DNA of 32,057 nt from Solirubrobacter ginsenosidimutans (GTDB lineage: Bacteria; Actinomycetota; Thermoleophilia; Solirubrobacterales; Solirubrobacteraceae). The stretch covers positions 1 to 32,057 of the forward strand of contig NZ_JAPDOD010000079.1 in NCBI RefSeq assembly GCF_027587205.1. The letters run 5' to 3'. This document shows, one piece after another, positions 7,111-14,771 of this stretch. Made by a program: the position numbers and the translations under genes. The first letter of the stretch is position 1, and every line of letters starts with the position of its first letter. The notes beneath the pieces are model-generated. The model saw only the letters and a list, made by a program, of their open reading frames with translations, was not told the DNA's origin and ran no database searches.

Positions 7111-7150
7111 AGGAAACCTAAGGGGCCAGACCCCTTAGGTGGGGTTTAGG
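7106..7150. repeat. REP-like palindrome, copy C (convergent-gene terminator)
   Basis: The 20-nt arms 7106-7125 and 7131-7150 pair except for a 4x4 internal mismatch, around GGGG-CCAGA-CCCC. It lies between the convergent SnoaL-like (+) and hydrolase (-) genes, includes the stop of the former and ends three bases from the stop of the latter. Same family and same orientation as copy B. Confidence 0.8.
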
Positions 7151-7152
7151 TT

Positions 7153-7929
7153 TCAGATGAGAGGGGCGAGCGCGTCCGGGCGGTCGATCGACACGAACGA
7201 GTAGGAGTCCTCGATCTCGATGAAGCGCGCGTCGCGGAACTGGGCCGCCAGGCGGCGGCCCAGCTCGACCTTGAAGGCCCGGTCGCCCGAGGGCCAGCAG
7301 AAGATCGCCTCGCCCTCGAAGTCGCGCAGCTTCGGCGCGGCGTCCAGGAGCAGGCCGGGTTCGACGTGCCGCAGGAAGTGGGCGCCGTCGCGGACGATCT
7401 CGAAGTTCCCCAGCGCCGGTGCGGCCCACCCGCTCACCAGCTCGTTGGTCGCGCGCTTGGTCAGCCAGCCGAAGCCGATCGGCAGCCGCCACGCGCCCGG
7501 GATGCGCAGCGGGGACAGGAACGCGGCGAGCGCGAGCGGCGAGCGCCCGGCGAGAAACAGTGGCTTGAAGAGCGCGGGCGGGAAGACCTCGAGCGCGTCG
7601 CAGGGCGTGAAGATCACCCGCGCGATCCCCTCCGGGCGCCGCGCGAGCAGCAGCTGCAGCAGCGCGCCCCCCGTGTCCGAAGCGACGACGGTGAGATCGG
7701 TCAGCCCCTGCTCGGCGATCAGGTCCGCGATCTGGTCGGCGACCCCGATCGGCGTCAACGTCGATCGATCCGCGACCGGCGCGCGGTGCGAGCCCAGCGG
7801 CAAGGTCGGCGCGATACAGCGGCGATCCGGCAGCAGGGCGATCACCGGATCCCACAGCGTGCGGTCGACGAGCGCGCCGTGGAGAAACAGCACCGGCGGG
7901 CCGTCACCGGCCGTGACGTTCAGCTCCAT
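7153..7929 (-). CDS. Alpha/beta-hydrolase fold protein with Asp at the nucleophile position and no canonical catalytic His
   Basis: The 258-residue protein has the fold's oxyanion segment FLHGALVDRTLW (15-26), the nucleophile elbow VVASDTGGALLQ with Asp85 where serine hydrolases have Ser, and an acid-loop Asp216 (CWPSGDRAF). The Asp elbow is like haloalkane dehalogenases and epoxide hydrolases (G-H-D-x-G-G). The C-terminal DSYSFVSIDRP (241-251) aligns with the usual D-x-G-H-F-x-x-x-x-x-P, so the His is replaced by Ser244. I recall a similar D-S-Y-T form in other actinobacterial homologues, which suggests a real subfamily rather than decay. Catalysis of the normal type is doubtful. TAAGGT six bases before the ATG suggests a leaderless transcript divergent from dxr. 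Confidence 0.85.
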   Translation of the reverse strand: MELNVTAGDGPPVLFLHGALVDRTLWDPVIALLPDRRCIAPTLPLGSHRAPVADRSTLTPIGVADQIADLIAEQGLTDLTVVASDTGGALLQLLLARRPEGIARVIFTPCDALEVFPPALFKPLFLAGRSPLALAAFLSPLRIPGAWRLPIGFGWLTKRATNELVSGWAAPALGNFEIVRDGAHFLRHVEPGLLLDAAPKLRDFEGEAIFCWPSGDRAFKVELGRRLAAQFRDARFIEIEDSYSFVSIDRPDALAPLI

Positions 7930-7935
7930 CCGCGA

Positions 7936-7941
7936 ACCTTA
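7936..7941 (-). promoter_or_regulatory. Candidate -10 box for the hydrolase gene
   Basis: TAAGGT on the - strand ends six bases before the ATG at 7929. No Shine-Dalgarno sequence is present, so transcription could begin at or next to the start codon. Confidence 0.4.
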
Positions 7942-7964
7942 TCCAGCCCAAATACGCCCGCTGC

Positions 7965-7970
7965 CACAAT
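7965..7970 (+). promoter_or_regulatory. Candidate -10 box for dxr-rseP
   Basis: CACAAT ends eight bases before the GTG start of dxr at 7979. TTATCC at 7939-7944 is a possible but weak -35 with a 20-bp spacer. This supports a fresh promoter for dxr after the accessory block. Confidence 0.35.
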
Positions 7971-7978
7971 GAACACCC

Positions 7979-9136
7979 GTGAAGCGGGTACTCATCCTGG
8001 GCTCGACCGGGTCCATCGGCACCCAGGCGTTGGACGTCATCGAACGCTCGCCGGAACTCTTCGAGGTCGTCGGCCTGTCCGCCGGCCGCGGCCACGAACA
8101 GCTGATCGCGCAGGCCGAGCGCCACGGCGTGAGCCGGATCGCCGTCAGCGATCCCGACGCCGCCGCGCTCGCCGCGGAGGCATGGACGGCGGGTGACGTG
8201 CTGCGCGGCCCCGACGGGCTGATCTCGCTCGTCGCCGAGTCCCAGGCCGACCTCGTGCTCAACGCCATCGTCGGCTCCGCCGGCCTGGGCCCGACGATCG
8301 TCGCCCTCACCGAGGGCATCGACGTCGCGCTGGCCAACAAGGAGTCGCTGGTCGTCGGCGGCGAGCTGGTCACCGCGCTGGCGGAGGCCACCGGCGCCCG
8401 GCTGATCCCGATCGACTCCGAGCACACCGCCATCCACCACCTGCTCACGGGCGAGCCGCCCGGCGTGGTCGAGAAGCTGATCATCACCGCGTCCGGCGGG
8501 CCGTTCCGCGGCCGCAAGCTCGCGGATCTCAACGCCGTGACCGTCGAGCAGGCGCTCAACCACCCGACGTGGAGCATGGGCGGCAAGATCACGATCGACT
8601 CCGCGACGCTGATGAACAAGGGCCTGGAGGTCATGGAGGCCCACCACCTCTTCGGCACGCCGTATGACCGCATCGACGTGGTCGTGCACCCGCAGTCGAT
8701 CATCCACGCCCTCGTCCAGCTCTGCGACGGCTCGACCAAGGCGCATCTCGGATACCCGGACATGCGCGTCGCGATCGGCTATGCGCTGCATCACCCGGAC
8801 CGCGCGGATCTGCCGATCGAGAACCTCGACCTGGTCAAGCTGGGCAAGCTCGAGTTCGAGGAACCGGACCTCGACGCGTTCCCGTGCCTGCGCCTGGCCC
8901 GCGAGGCCGCGGTCGCCGGCGGCACCGCGCCGTGCGCGCTCAACGCCGCCAACGAGATCGCCGTCCACGCCTTCCTGACGGGCCGCCTGACCTTCACCGG
9001 CATCCCGCGGGTGATCGACGGCGTGCTCGAGCAGCTCGGCACCCGCCGCGTCCACAGCTTCGAGACGCTCTACGTCACCGACTCCGAAGCGCGACGGGTC
9101 GCCGCCGAGCTGGTCGAAACCGAGGTGCACGCATGA
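7979..9136 (+). CDS. dxr: 1-deoxy-D-xylulose 5-phosphate reductoisomerase
   Basis: Dxr (IspC) converts DXP to 2-C-methyl-D-erythritol 4-phosphate with NADPH, the committed step of the MEP isoprenoid pathway. The 385 residues are the usual size. The NADPH loop LGSTGSIGTQ is at 7-16 and ALANKESLV at 117-125. Metal and substrate residues lie in PIDSEH (D146, E148), TASGGPFRG, HPTWSMGGKITIDSATLMNKGLE (His195, Asn213, Lys214, Glu217) and VVHPQSIIHALV. GTG 7979 has no ribosome site but a -10-like CACAAT upstream. The stop overlaps the rseP ATG (ATGA, 9133-9136). With ispG in the same window and uppS upstream, the isoprenoid supply genes are clustered. Confidence 0.97.
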   Translation: MKRVLILGSTGSIGTQALDVIERSPELFEVVGLSAGRGHEQLIAQAERHGVSRIAVSDPDAAALAAEAWTAGDVLRGPDGLISLVAESQADLVLNAIVGSAGLGPTIVALTEGIDVALANKESLVVGGELVTALAEATGARLIPIDSEHTAIHHLLTGEPPGVVEKLIITASGGPFRGRKLADLNAVTVEQALNHPTWSMGGKITIDSATLMNKGLEVMEAHHLFGTPYDRIDVVVHPQSIIHALVQLCDGSTKAHLGYPDMRVAIGYALHHPDRADLPIENLDLVKLGKLEFEEPDLDAFPCLRLAREAAVAGGTAPCALNAANEIAVHAFLTGRLTFTGIPRVIDGVLEQLGTRRVHSFETLYVTDSEARRVAAELVETEVHA

Positions 9137-10197
9137 GCTGGATTCTCGCCTTCCTCGGCTTCGCCAGCCTCGTGATCCTGCACGAGGCGGGGCACTTCTT
9201 CGCCGCCAAGGCCGTCGGCATGCGCGTCGAGCGCTTCGCCCTGTTCTTCCCGCCGCTGGTCTACAAGATCAGGCGCGGCGAGACCGAGTACGGCATCGGC
9301 GCGATCCCGCTGGGCGGCTACGTGAAGATCACGGGCATGAACCCGGCGGAGGAGATCCCGCCGGAGCACGCCCATCGCGCCTACTACCGCCAGCCGGTGT
9401 GGAAGCGGATCGTGGTGATCGCCGCCGGCCCCTTCGTGAACATCGTGCTGGCGTTCGTGATCCTGGCCGGCGTCTTCATGTCCCAGGGCACGGTCGAGCC
9501 GCCGCCCGTGGTCGGCAAGATCGACGCCGGCTCCCCCGCGGCGTCCACGCTCAAGCAGGGCGACGTCGTGCTCGCCGTCGACGGCAAGCCGCTGACCGGG
9601 AACTACACCGCGCAGCTCGACCAGGTGCAGAAGGCCGTCGGCGCCCACAAGGGCACGCCGGTGAGCATGACCGTGCGCCGCAATGGGACCGAGCAGACGG
9701 TGTCCGGCAAGACGTTCTACGACAAGGTCAACAAGCGCTACCGGTTCGGCTTCGCCTACGACCCGGACGCCAGCTCGCGGTCGGCCGGCCCGCTGCGCGC
9801 CAGCCACCTCGCGGTCGAGGAGATGTGGACGGTCACGAGCTCGACCGTCAGCCACATCGCGCAGATCTTCGTGCCCGAGAAGCGCAAGGAGCTGGGGAGC
9901 GTCGTCGGCGGCTACGAGCAGACCCGCCAGGCGTTCTCGATCTCCGCCAGCACCGCGCTCGTGATCCTCGCGTTCATCAGCCTGAGCCTGGGCGTGATCA
10001 ACCTGTTCCCGTTCCTGCCGCTCGACGGCGGGCACATCTTCTGGGCGCTGGCGGAGAAGGTGCGCGGCCGCGCGATCCCGTTCAGCATCATGGAGCGGGC
10101 CGGGTTCATCGGCTTCGCGCTCGTCATCGCGCTCTTCCTCGTGGGCTTCACGAACGACCTCGACCGACTGGCCAACGGGGGCTTCAGACTCCGGTAG
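9133..10197 (+). CDS. rseP: Site-2 (intramembrane) zinc metalloprotease, RseP/RasP family
   Basis: This membrane protease cuts anti-sigma factors and other single-pass proteins within the membrane. The 354-residue protein has the zinc motif HEAGH at 17-21 in the first span and the segment GIGAIPLGGYVKITGM. A PDZ domain lies at about 105-185 (VVGKIDAGSPAASTLKQGDVVLAVDGKPL), followed by the late-span NLFPFLPLDGGH that supplies the third zinc ligand, and a final hydrophobic span. One PDZ domain, as in Gram-positive RasP and mycobacterial Rip1 types. The ATG lies in the dxr stop. The dxr-rseP pairing is conserved across many bacteria. Its TAG is part of a TAGCTT box before the next gene. Confidence 0.94.
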   Translation: MSWILAFLGFASLVILHEAGHFFAAKAVGMRVERFALFFPPLVYKIRRGETEYGIGAIPLGGYVKITGMNPAEEIPPEHAHRAYYRQPVWKRIVVIAAGPFVNIVLAFVILAGVFMSQGTVEPPPVVGKIDAGSPAASTLKQGDVVLAVDGKPLTGNYTAQLDQVQKAVGAHKGTPVSMTVRRNGTEQTVSGKTFYDKVNKRYRFGFAYDPDASSRSAGPLRASHLAVEEMWTVTSSTVSHIAQIFVPEKRKELGSVVGGYEQTRQAFSISASTALVILAFISLSLGVINLFPFLPLDGGHIFWALAEKVRGRAIPFSIMERAGFIGFALVIALFLVGFTNDLDRLANGGFRLR

Positions 10198-10200
10198 CTT
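10195..10200 (+). promoter_or_regulatory. Candidate -10 box for the acyl-CoA synthetase gene
   Basis: TAGCTT ends six bases before ATG 10207 and includes the rseP stop codon. No ribosome site precedes the ATG, consistent with an internal leaderless promoter. Confidence 0.35.
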
Positions 10201-10206
10201 CCCCCT

Positions 10207-11913
10207 ATGGGGGAGAGACGCTCCATCGGCGCCGCGACGATCGCGGAGGCCTTCCGCCTCACGGTCGAGGATCACCCGGACCGGATCGCCGTCCGGACGC
10301 TGCACGACGAGACCGTCTACACGTGGGCGCAGCTGCGCGAGCAGGTCGACGCCCTCGCCGGCGGCCTGCACCGCCTCGGCGTGCGCCGCGGCGACACCGT
10401 CGCGCTGATGATCTCCAACCGCCCGGAGTTCATGATCGCCGACCTGGCGGCGATGACGCTCGGGGCGACCCCGTTCTCGATCTACCTCACCTCCGCGCCC
10501 GACCAGGTTCGCTACGTGATCGAGGACGCCGCGGCCAAGGTCGCCATCGTCGAGGACGCCTTCCTGGAGCTCGTGGCCGGCCTCGTGGAGCACGTCTTCA
10601 CGCCGGACGACTGGCCGACCGACCCCGGCTTCGACGCCGAACCGCACTGGCGAGCGGTCGAGCCCGACGACATCCTGACGCTGATCTACACCAGCGGCAC
10701 GACCGGCCCGCCCAAGGGCGTGCAGATCGCCCACCGCAACCAGATGGCGGCCGTCGACGCGGTCGAGCAGCGGGTCGGCTTCCCGGACGACTCGCGGGTG
10801 ATCAGCTGGCTTCCCAGCGCCCACGTCGCCGAGCGCACCGCGCATCACTACCTCCCGATCGTCTACGCGATGACGATCACCACGTGCCACGACCCGCGGC
10901 AGATCGGCACCTACCTGCCGGCGGTCAAGCCGACGTGGTTCTTCGCGGTGCCACGCGTGTGGGAGAAGCTCAAGGCGGGGGTCGAGGCCAAGCTCGGCGG
11001 GGACGAGCAGGCGCAGCAGCTCCTCGCTGCCGGCGCGCGGCGCGTGGAGCTCGAGCAGCGCGGCGAGCCGATCCCGCCGGAGCTGCAACAGATCCTCGAC
11101 GTCGCCGAGCCCAAGCTGTTCGCCCCTTTGCGGGCGGCGATCGGCCTCGACGAGGCCCGCCTGGTCAATGTCGGCGCCGCGCCCACCCCGCGCGAGGTCC
11201 TCGTCTTCTTCCACGCCATCGGCATCCCGCTGGCCGAGATCTGGGGGATGAGCGAGACCTGCGGGGCGGGCGCCTCCAACCCCGGCGAGCGGATCAAGAT
11301 CGGCACCGTCGGGCTGCCGAGCCCGGGTGTGGAGCTCAAGCTCGCTCCCGACGGCGAGCTGCTCGCCCGCTCACGGGTTGTGATGGTCGGTTATCGAAAC
11401 CTCCCCGAGCGCACGGCGGAGGCGCTCGACGCCGACGGCTGGCTGCACACCGGCGATGTGGCCACGATCGACGAGGACGGCTACGTCACGCTGATCGACC
11501 GCAAGAAGGAGCTGATCATCAGCGCGGCGGGCAAGAACATGTCCCCCGCCAACATCGAGGCGACGCTCAAGGGTGCCTCGCCGCTGATTGGTCAGGCGTG
11601 CGTGATCGGGGACGGGCGCCGGTACAACACGGCCCTGCTCGTCCTGGACCCGGACGTCGCCGTGGCGTGGGCGCAGCGCCAGGGGCTCGACGGCGATCTG
11701 GCTGCACTGGCGCGCAATGAGGCGGTCATCGCCGCCGTGCAGGACGGCGTAAATGTCGCCAACAAGACACTCTCCCGCCCAGAAACGATTAAGCGCTTTA
11801 CCCTCATCGAGGGCGATTGGCTGCCGGGCGGAGACGAGCTGACGCCAACGATGAAGCTGAAACGACGCCCGGTCGAGGCGAAGTACGCCGCCCTGATTGC
11901 GTCGATGTACTGA
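10207..11913 (+). CDS. Long-chain fatty-acid-CoA ligase (AMP-forming), FadD15-like
   Basis: The 568-residue ANL-superfamily enzyme activates a carboxylic acid with ATP and transfers it to CoA. Visible motifs: A3 LIYTSGTTGPPKG (about 160-172), the A5 region WGMSETCG with an unusual Ala/Cys-rich GAGASNPG, and the A7/A8 block WLHTGDVATIDEDGYVTLIDRKKELIISAAGKNMSPANIE. The C-terminal catalytic lysine lies in PTMKLKRRPV. The linker K-x-x-x-I-x-x-x-A-G-K-N and the overall length match long-chain acyl-CoA synthetases of the FadD15/bubblegum type. Acyl chain length is a guess. It is not part of the conserved dxr-rseP-ispG run and may use its own promoter. The final 60 codons are less GC-rich than the rest. 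Confidence 0.92.
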   Translation: MGERRSIGAATIAEAFRLTVEDHPDRIAVRTLHDETVYTWAQLREQVDALAGGLHRLGVRRGDTVALMISNRPEFMIADLAAMTLGATPFSIYLTSAPDQVRYVIEDAAAKVAIVEDAFLELVAGLVEHVFTPDDWPTDPGFDAEPHWRAVEPDDILTLIYTSGTTGPPKGVQIAHRNQMAAVDAVEQRVGFPDDSRVISWLPSAHVAERTAHHYLPIVYAMTITTCHDPRQIGTYLPAVKPTWFFAVPRVWEKLKAGVEAKLGGDEQAQQLLAAGARRVELEQRGEPIPPELQQILDVAEPKLFAPLRAAIGLDEARLVNVGAAPTPREVLVFFHAIGIPLAEIWGMSETCGAGASNPGERIKIGTVGLPSPGVELKLAPDGELLARSRVVMVGYRNLPERTAEALDADGWLHTGDVATIDEDGYVTLIDRKKELIISAAGKNMSPANIEATLKGASPLIGQACVIGDGRRYNTALLVLDPDVAVAWAQRQGLDGDLAALARNEAVIAAVQDGVNVANKTLSRPETIKRFTLIEGDWLPGGDELTPTMKLKRRPVEAKYAALIASMY

Positions 11914-11946
11914 TTTCCGGTTCCCATTTTTGGGTGACAAGGGGCC

Positions 11947-11973
11947 TAAAGCAATGCGCTGATCGCCCGATGC
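11947..11973 (+). promoter_or_regulatory. Candidate FliA/WhiG-type (sigma-28-like) promoter of the first chemoreceptor
   Basis: TAAA (11947-11950), a spacer of exactly 15 bases, then CCCGATGC (11966-11973). The classical FliA consensus is TAAA-N15-GCCGATAA, so 9 of 12 positions match. It lies 43 bases before the chemoreceptor ATG. The resemblance is suggestive only; such a match can occur by chance. Confidence 0.35.
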
Positions 11974-12016
11974 ATGTGATCAACCGATCACCCCCCTTTT
12001 CACGGAAGAGAGTCAC

Positions 12017-14203
12017 ATGCCCCGATTCGGGTCGCTGCGCGGGAAGATGCTCGCGCTGATCCTGACGCCGGTAGCAGCAGCCATCGTCTTGATGACGGTG
12101 TTCGCGATCTCGCGCGCCACGTCGCAACAGAAGAAGTCCGCGTACGCGGAGCTCACGCAGAGCACGGAGGTCCAGGCGGTCAAGGTCGACCAGACGGTTG
12201 GCGCTTCACTCTCGACCGCTCAATCGGCGGCCGCGATCCTATCGACGGCGAACAGCCGAGCCGACGCGGTCGCCGGGCTTTCGGACCTGCTCCAGAAGAA
12301 CGTCTCGCACGCGATGTACCTCTACTCGGGCATCCTCGCGAACGGGTTCGACGGCGCGGACGCCAAGAGCGCCGGCCAGCCGGGCACGGCCAAGAACGGC
12401 GGCTTCGAGCCGAGCATCAGCATGGACAAGACGGGCAAGATCGTCGCGGCCACGAGCGAGACGGGCACCAAGGACGCCATCCCGTACACGAAGGCGCCGG
12501 TCAACGGCGTGCTCGAGCCCTCCGCCTACCAGGGCACGATGTTCCTGTCCTACCAGTCGCAGATCGTGCGCAACGGCCAGGTCGTCGGCTACGCCGGCGT
12601 CGCCAACACGCTCGCCGTCGAGGCCGCGCGGATCTCCAAGGTCAAGCTGTTCGACACCGGCTACGCCTTCGCGGTGTCCAAGAAGGGCATGGTGCTCGCC
12701 AGCCCGGACAAGAAGAACAACGGCAAGGTGAGCCTCAGCTCCCTCGCGAAGTCCAAGGACAACCCGGAGCTCGCGAAGATCGCCGAGTCGGTCGCCGCCG
12801 GTCACAGCGGCCAGGTCGAGACCAAGGACCCGTGGACGGGCAAGGACTCCGTCATCACGTGGTCGGGCGTCGACACGTCCGGTTGGAGCTTCCTGACCTC
12901 CGTGCCGGTCTCCGAGGTGCTCGCCCCGGTCAAGGGCCTGCGCACGTCGCTGCTGGTCATCGGCCTGATCATGCTCATCCTCGTCACGCTCGCGATCGTC
13001 TTCGTCGCCAACCTGCTGACGAAGCCGATCCGCGTCGTCACCGAGGCCGCGGAGCGCCTGGCCGACGGTGACGTCAGCGTCAGCGTCGACGTCCACTCCA
13101 ACGACGAGGTCGGCCGCCTGGCCCACTCGTTCGGCCGCACGATCGACTACCTGCGCGAGAAGGCCACCGCCGCCGAGAGCGTCGCCGACGGCGACCTCAC
13201 GGTCCAGGTCGTCCCGCGCTCGGACAAGGACCTGCTCGGCACCGCGTTCCAGCGGCTCGTCGTCGACCTGCGCACGATCGTGGGTCAGGTCTCCACGACC
13301 GCCGGCGGCGTCACCGAGGCGTCGCGCCAGATGGCCGGCACCTCCGACGAGGCCGGCCGCGCGATCCAGGAGATCGCCACGGCGATCGGCGAGGTCGCCG
13401 AGGGCACCAACATCCAGGTCCAGAAGGTCGAGATCGTCCGCGAGGCCGCCGTCCGCGCCGCCGAGACGGCTCGCCACAGCGCCGACCGCGCCCACGAGGC
13501 CGCGCAGACGGCCGAGCAGGCCAAGGGCATGGCGACCGAGGGTCTCGTCGCCGCCGACGAGGCGTCCGCCGCCATGCGCGGCCTGGCCGAGTCCGCCGCG
13601 GGCGTGACCGGCGCGATCGAGTCGCTGGCCGGCAAGTCCGAGCGCATCGGGGGCATCGTCGACACGATCACGGGCATCGCCGAGCAGACGAACCTCCTGG
13701 CGCTGAACGCGGCCATCGAGGCCGCCCGCGCCGGCGAGCAGGGCCGCGGCTTCGCGGTCGTCGCCGAGGAGGTCCGCAAGCTGGCCGAGGAGTCGCAGAC
13801 CGCGGCGGGCCAGATCGCCGGGCTCATCTCCGAGATCCAGCGTGAGACCGGCGAGGTCGTCGACATGGTCGCCGACACCGCCGCCCGCACCGAGGGTGGC
13901 ACCGTCACCGTCGAGCGCGCGCGTTCGGCCTTCGAGGCCATCGGCAGCGCGGTCGAGGACGTCTCCGGGCGCGCGGCCGACATCGCCGACGCGATCGGCC
14001 AGCTGTCCGACGACGCCGACCAGATGGCGCAGGACGTCGTCGGTGTGGCGACGGTGGCCGAGTCGGCCAGCGCCTCCAGCGAGCAGGTCTCGGCCTCGAC
14101 GCAGCAGACCAGCGCGTCGACGCAGGAGATCGCGGCTTCCGCGCAGGACCTCGCGGCCGGCGCCGCCGAGCTCGAGCGCGTCGTGGCGACCTTCCGCCTC
14201 TAG
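12017..14203 (+). CDS. Methyl-accepting chemotaxis protein with dCache-type sensor domain
   Basis: The 728-residue membrane receptor has a short basic N-terminus and span 1 (about 14-36). A large extracytoplasmic Cache-type domain (about 40-310) contains the strand pairs [17 protein letters not shown] and [16 protein letters not shown]. Span 2 (about 312-336), a HAMP domain (about 337-390) and a long signalling coiled coil follow. The hairpin tip is nearly invariant: [41 protein letters not shown]. No CheR/CheB-binding pentapeptide is seen at the C-terminus. The ligand is unknown; dCache domains usually bind amino acids or other small organics. GGAAGAGAG stands about seven bases before ATG 12017. 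The gene appears monocistronic, with a 12-bp hairpin after the stop. Confidence 0.95.
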   Translation: MPRFGSLRGKMLALILTPVAAAIVLMTVFAISRATSQQKKSAYAELTQSTEVQAVKVDQTVGASLSTAQSAAAILSTANSRADAVAGLSDLLQKNVSHAMYLYSGILANGFDGADAKSAGQPGTAKNGGFEPSISMDKTGKIVAATSETGTKDAIPYTKAPVNGVLEPSAYQGTMFLSYQSQIVRNGQVVGYAGVANTLAVEAARISKVKLFDTGYAFAVSKKGMVLASPDKKNNGKVSLSSLAKSKDNPELAKIAESVAAGHSGQVETKDPWTGKDSVITWSGVDTSGWSFLTSVPVSEVLAPVKGLRTSLLVIGLIMLILVTLAIVFVANLLTKPIRVVTEAAERLADGDVSVSVDVHSNDEVGRLAHSFGRTIDYLREKATAAESVADGDLTVQVVPRSDKDLLGTAFQRLVVDLRTIVGQVSTTAGGVTEASRQMAGTSDEAGRAIQEIATAIGEVAEGTNIQVQKVEIVREAAVRAAETARHSADRAHEAAQTAEQAKGMATEGLVAADEASAAMRGLAESAAGVTGAIESLAGKSERIGGIVDTITGIAEQTNLLALNAAIEAARAGEQGRGFAVVAEEVRKLAEESQTAAGQIAGLISEIQRETGEVVDMVADTAARTEGGTVTVERARSAFEAIGSAVEDVSGRAADIADAIGQLSDDADQMAQDVVGVATVAESASASSEQVSASTQQTSASTQEIAASAQDLAAGAAELERVVATFRL

Positions 14204-14216
14204 CAGGACGGGTCAA

Positions 14217-14249
14217 CGGCCGGCCGCGCAATTACGCCGCGGCCGGCCG
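14217..14249 (+). terminator. Strong GC hairpin after the chemoreceptor gene
   Basis: A perfect 12-bp stem (14217-14228 with 14238-14249, sequence CGGCCGGCCGCG) and a 9-nt loop begin 13 bases after the chemoreceptor stop. There is no T-tract, as often seen in high-GC actinobacterial terminators. It may stop transcription from both convergent neighbours. Confidence 0.7.
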
Positions 14250-14273
14250 GAGATCTACATAGTCGGACTTGCT

Positions 14274-14302
14274 GGGGGGCTTCTCTACGGGGGAAGCTCC
14301 CC
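14274..14302 (-). terminator. Hairpin after the MarR gene
   Basis: Arms 14274-14283 and 14293-14302 form a 10-bp stem with one G-U pair and a 9-nt loop. It lies 35 bases beyond the MarR stop on the - strand and is the likely 3' end of the MFS-MarR transcript. Confidence 0.5.
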
Positions 14303-14336
14303 ATTCGTCGTTCGGGATACCCCCACTCGCGCGGGG

Positions 14337-14771
14337 TCACGTCACCTCGTCCTTGCCGACGCCGTCCAGAACGACGGCGATCGTGCGCATGACCTGGGCG
14401 GCGGCGAGCAGCTCGTCCTCGCTGTGGCCGGCGAGGCCCTCGTGCCAGTGGCGCTCCCACAGCTTCCGCTTGGCGGCGACGGTCTCGCGCCCGGCCTCGG
14501 TGAGCGTGACGATCACCTGGCGGCGGTCGGTCTCGGAGCGGCGGCGGCTGATCGTGCCGTTCTCCTCGAGCTGGTCCAGCAGCGCGGTCATCGCCCCGGG
14601 GCTCAGCTCCGCGCGCTTGGCCAGCGTGCCGGCGGTGATCTCCTCGTCCTTGGCGATCAGCACGAGCGTGCGGATCTGGGCGTGGCGCGGATCGCGGCCG
14701 CGGAGGCGGCGCTCCGCGCCCATCAGCTCGCCGAACGCGGCGCGCAGGGCGTCCAGCTCGGCGACGGTCAT
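14337..14771 (-). CDS. MarR-family transcriptional regulator
   Basis: The 144-residue protein has a winged helix-turn-helix: TAGTLAKRAELSPGAMTALLDQLEENGTI as the helix-turn-helix (about 46-74), then the wing RRRSETDRRQVIVTLTEAGRE with the family D-x-R (TDRRQ) turn. Flanking helices would form the dimer interface. MarR proteins typically repress an adjacent exporter gene and release DNA on binding a phenolic or drug-like ligand. The ATG overlaps the TGA of the upstream MFS gene (14768-14771), so exporter and regulator are co-translated, exporter first. That gives a feedback loop if it binds the promoter at 16205-16304. It is cytoplasmic and dimeric by family knowledge. Confidence 0.93.
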   Translation of the reverse strand: MTVAELDALRAAFGELMGAERRLRGRDPRHAQIRTLVLIAKDEEITAGTLAKRAELSPGAMTALLDQLEENGTISRRRSETDRRQVIVTLTEAGRETVAAKRKLWERHWHEGLAGHSEDELLAAAQVMRTIAVVLDGVGKDEVT

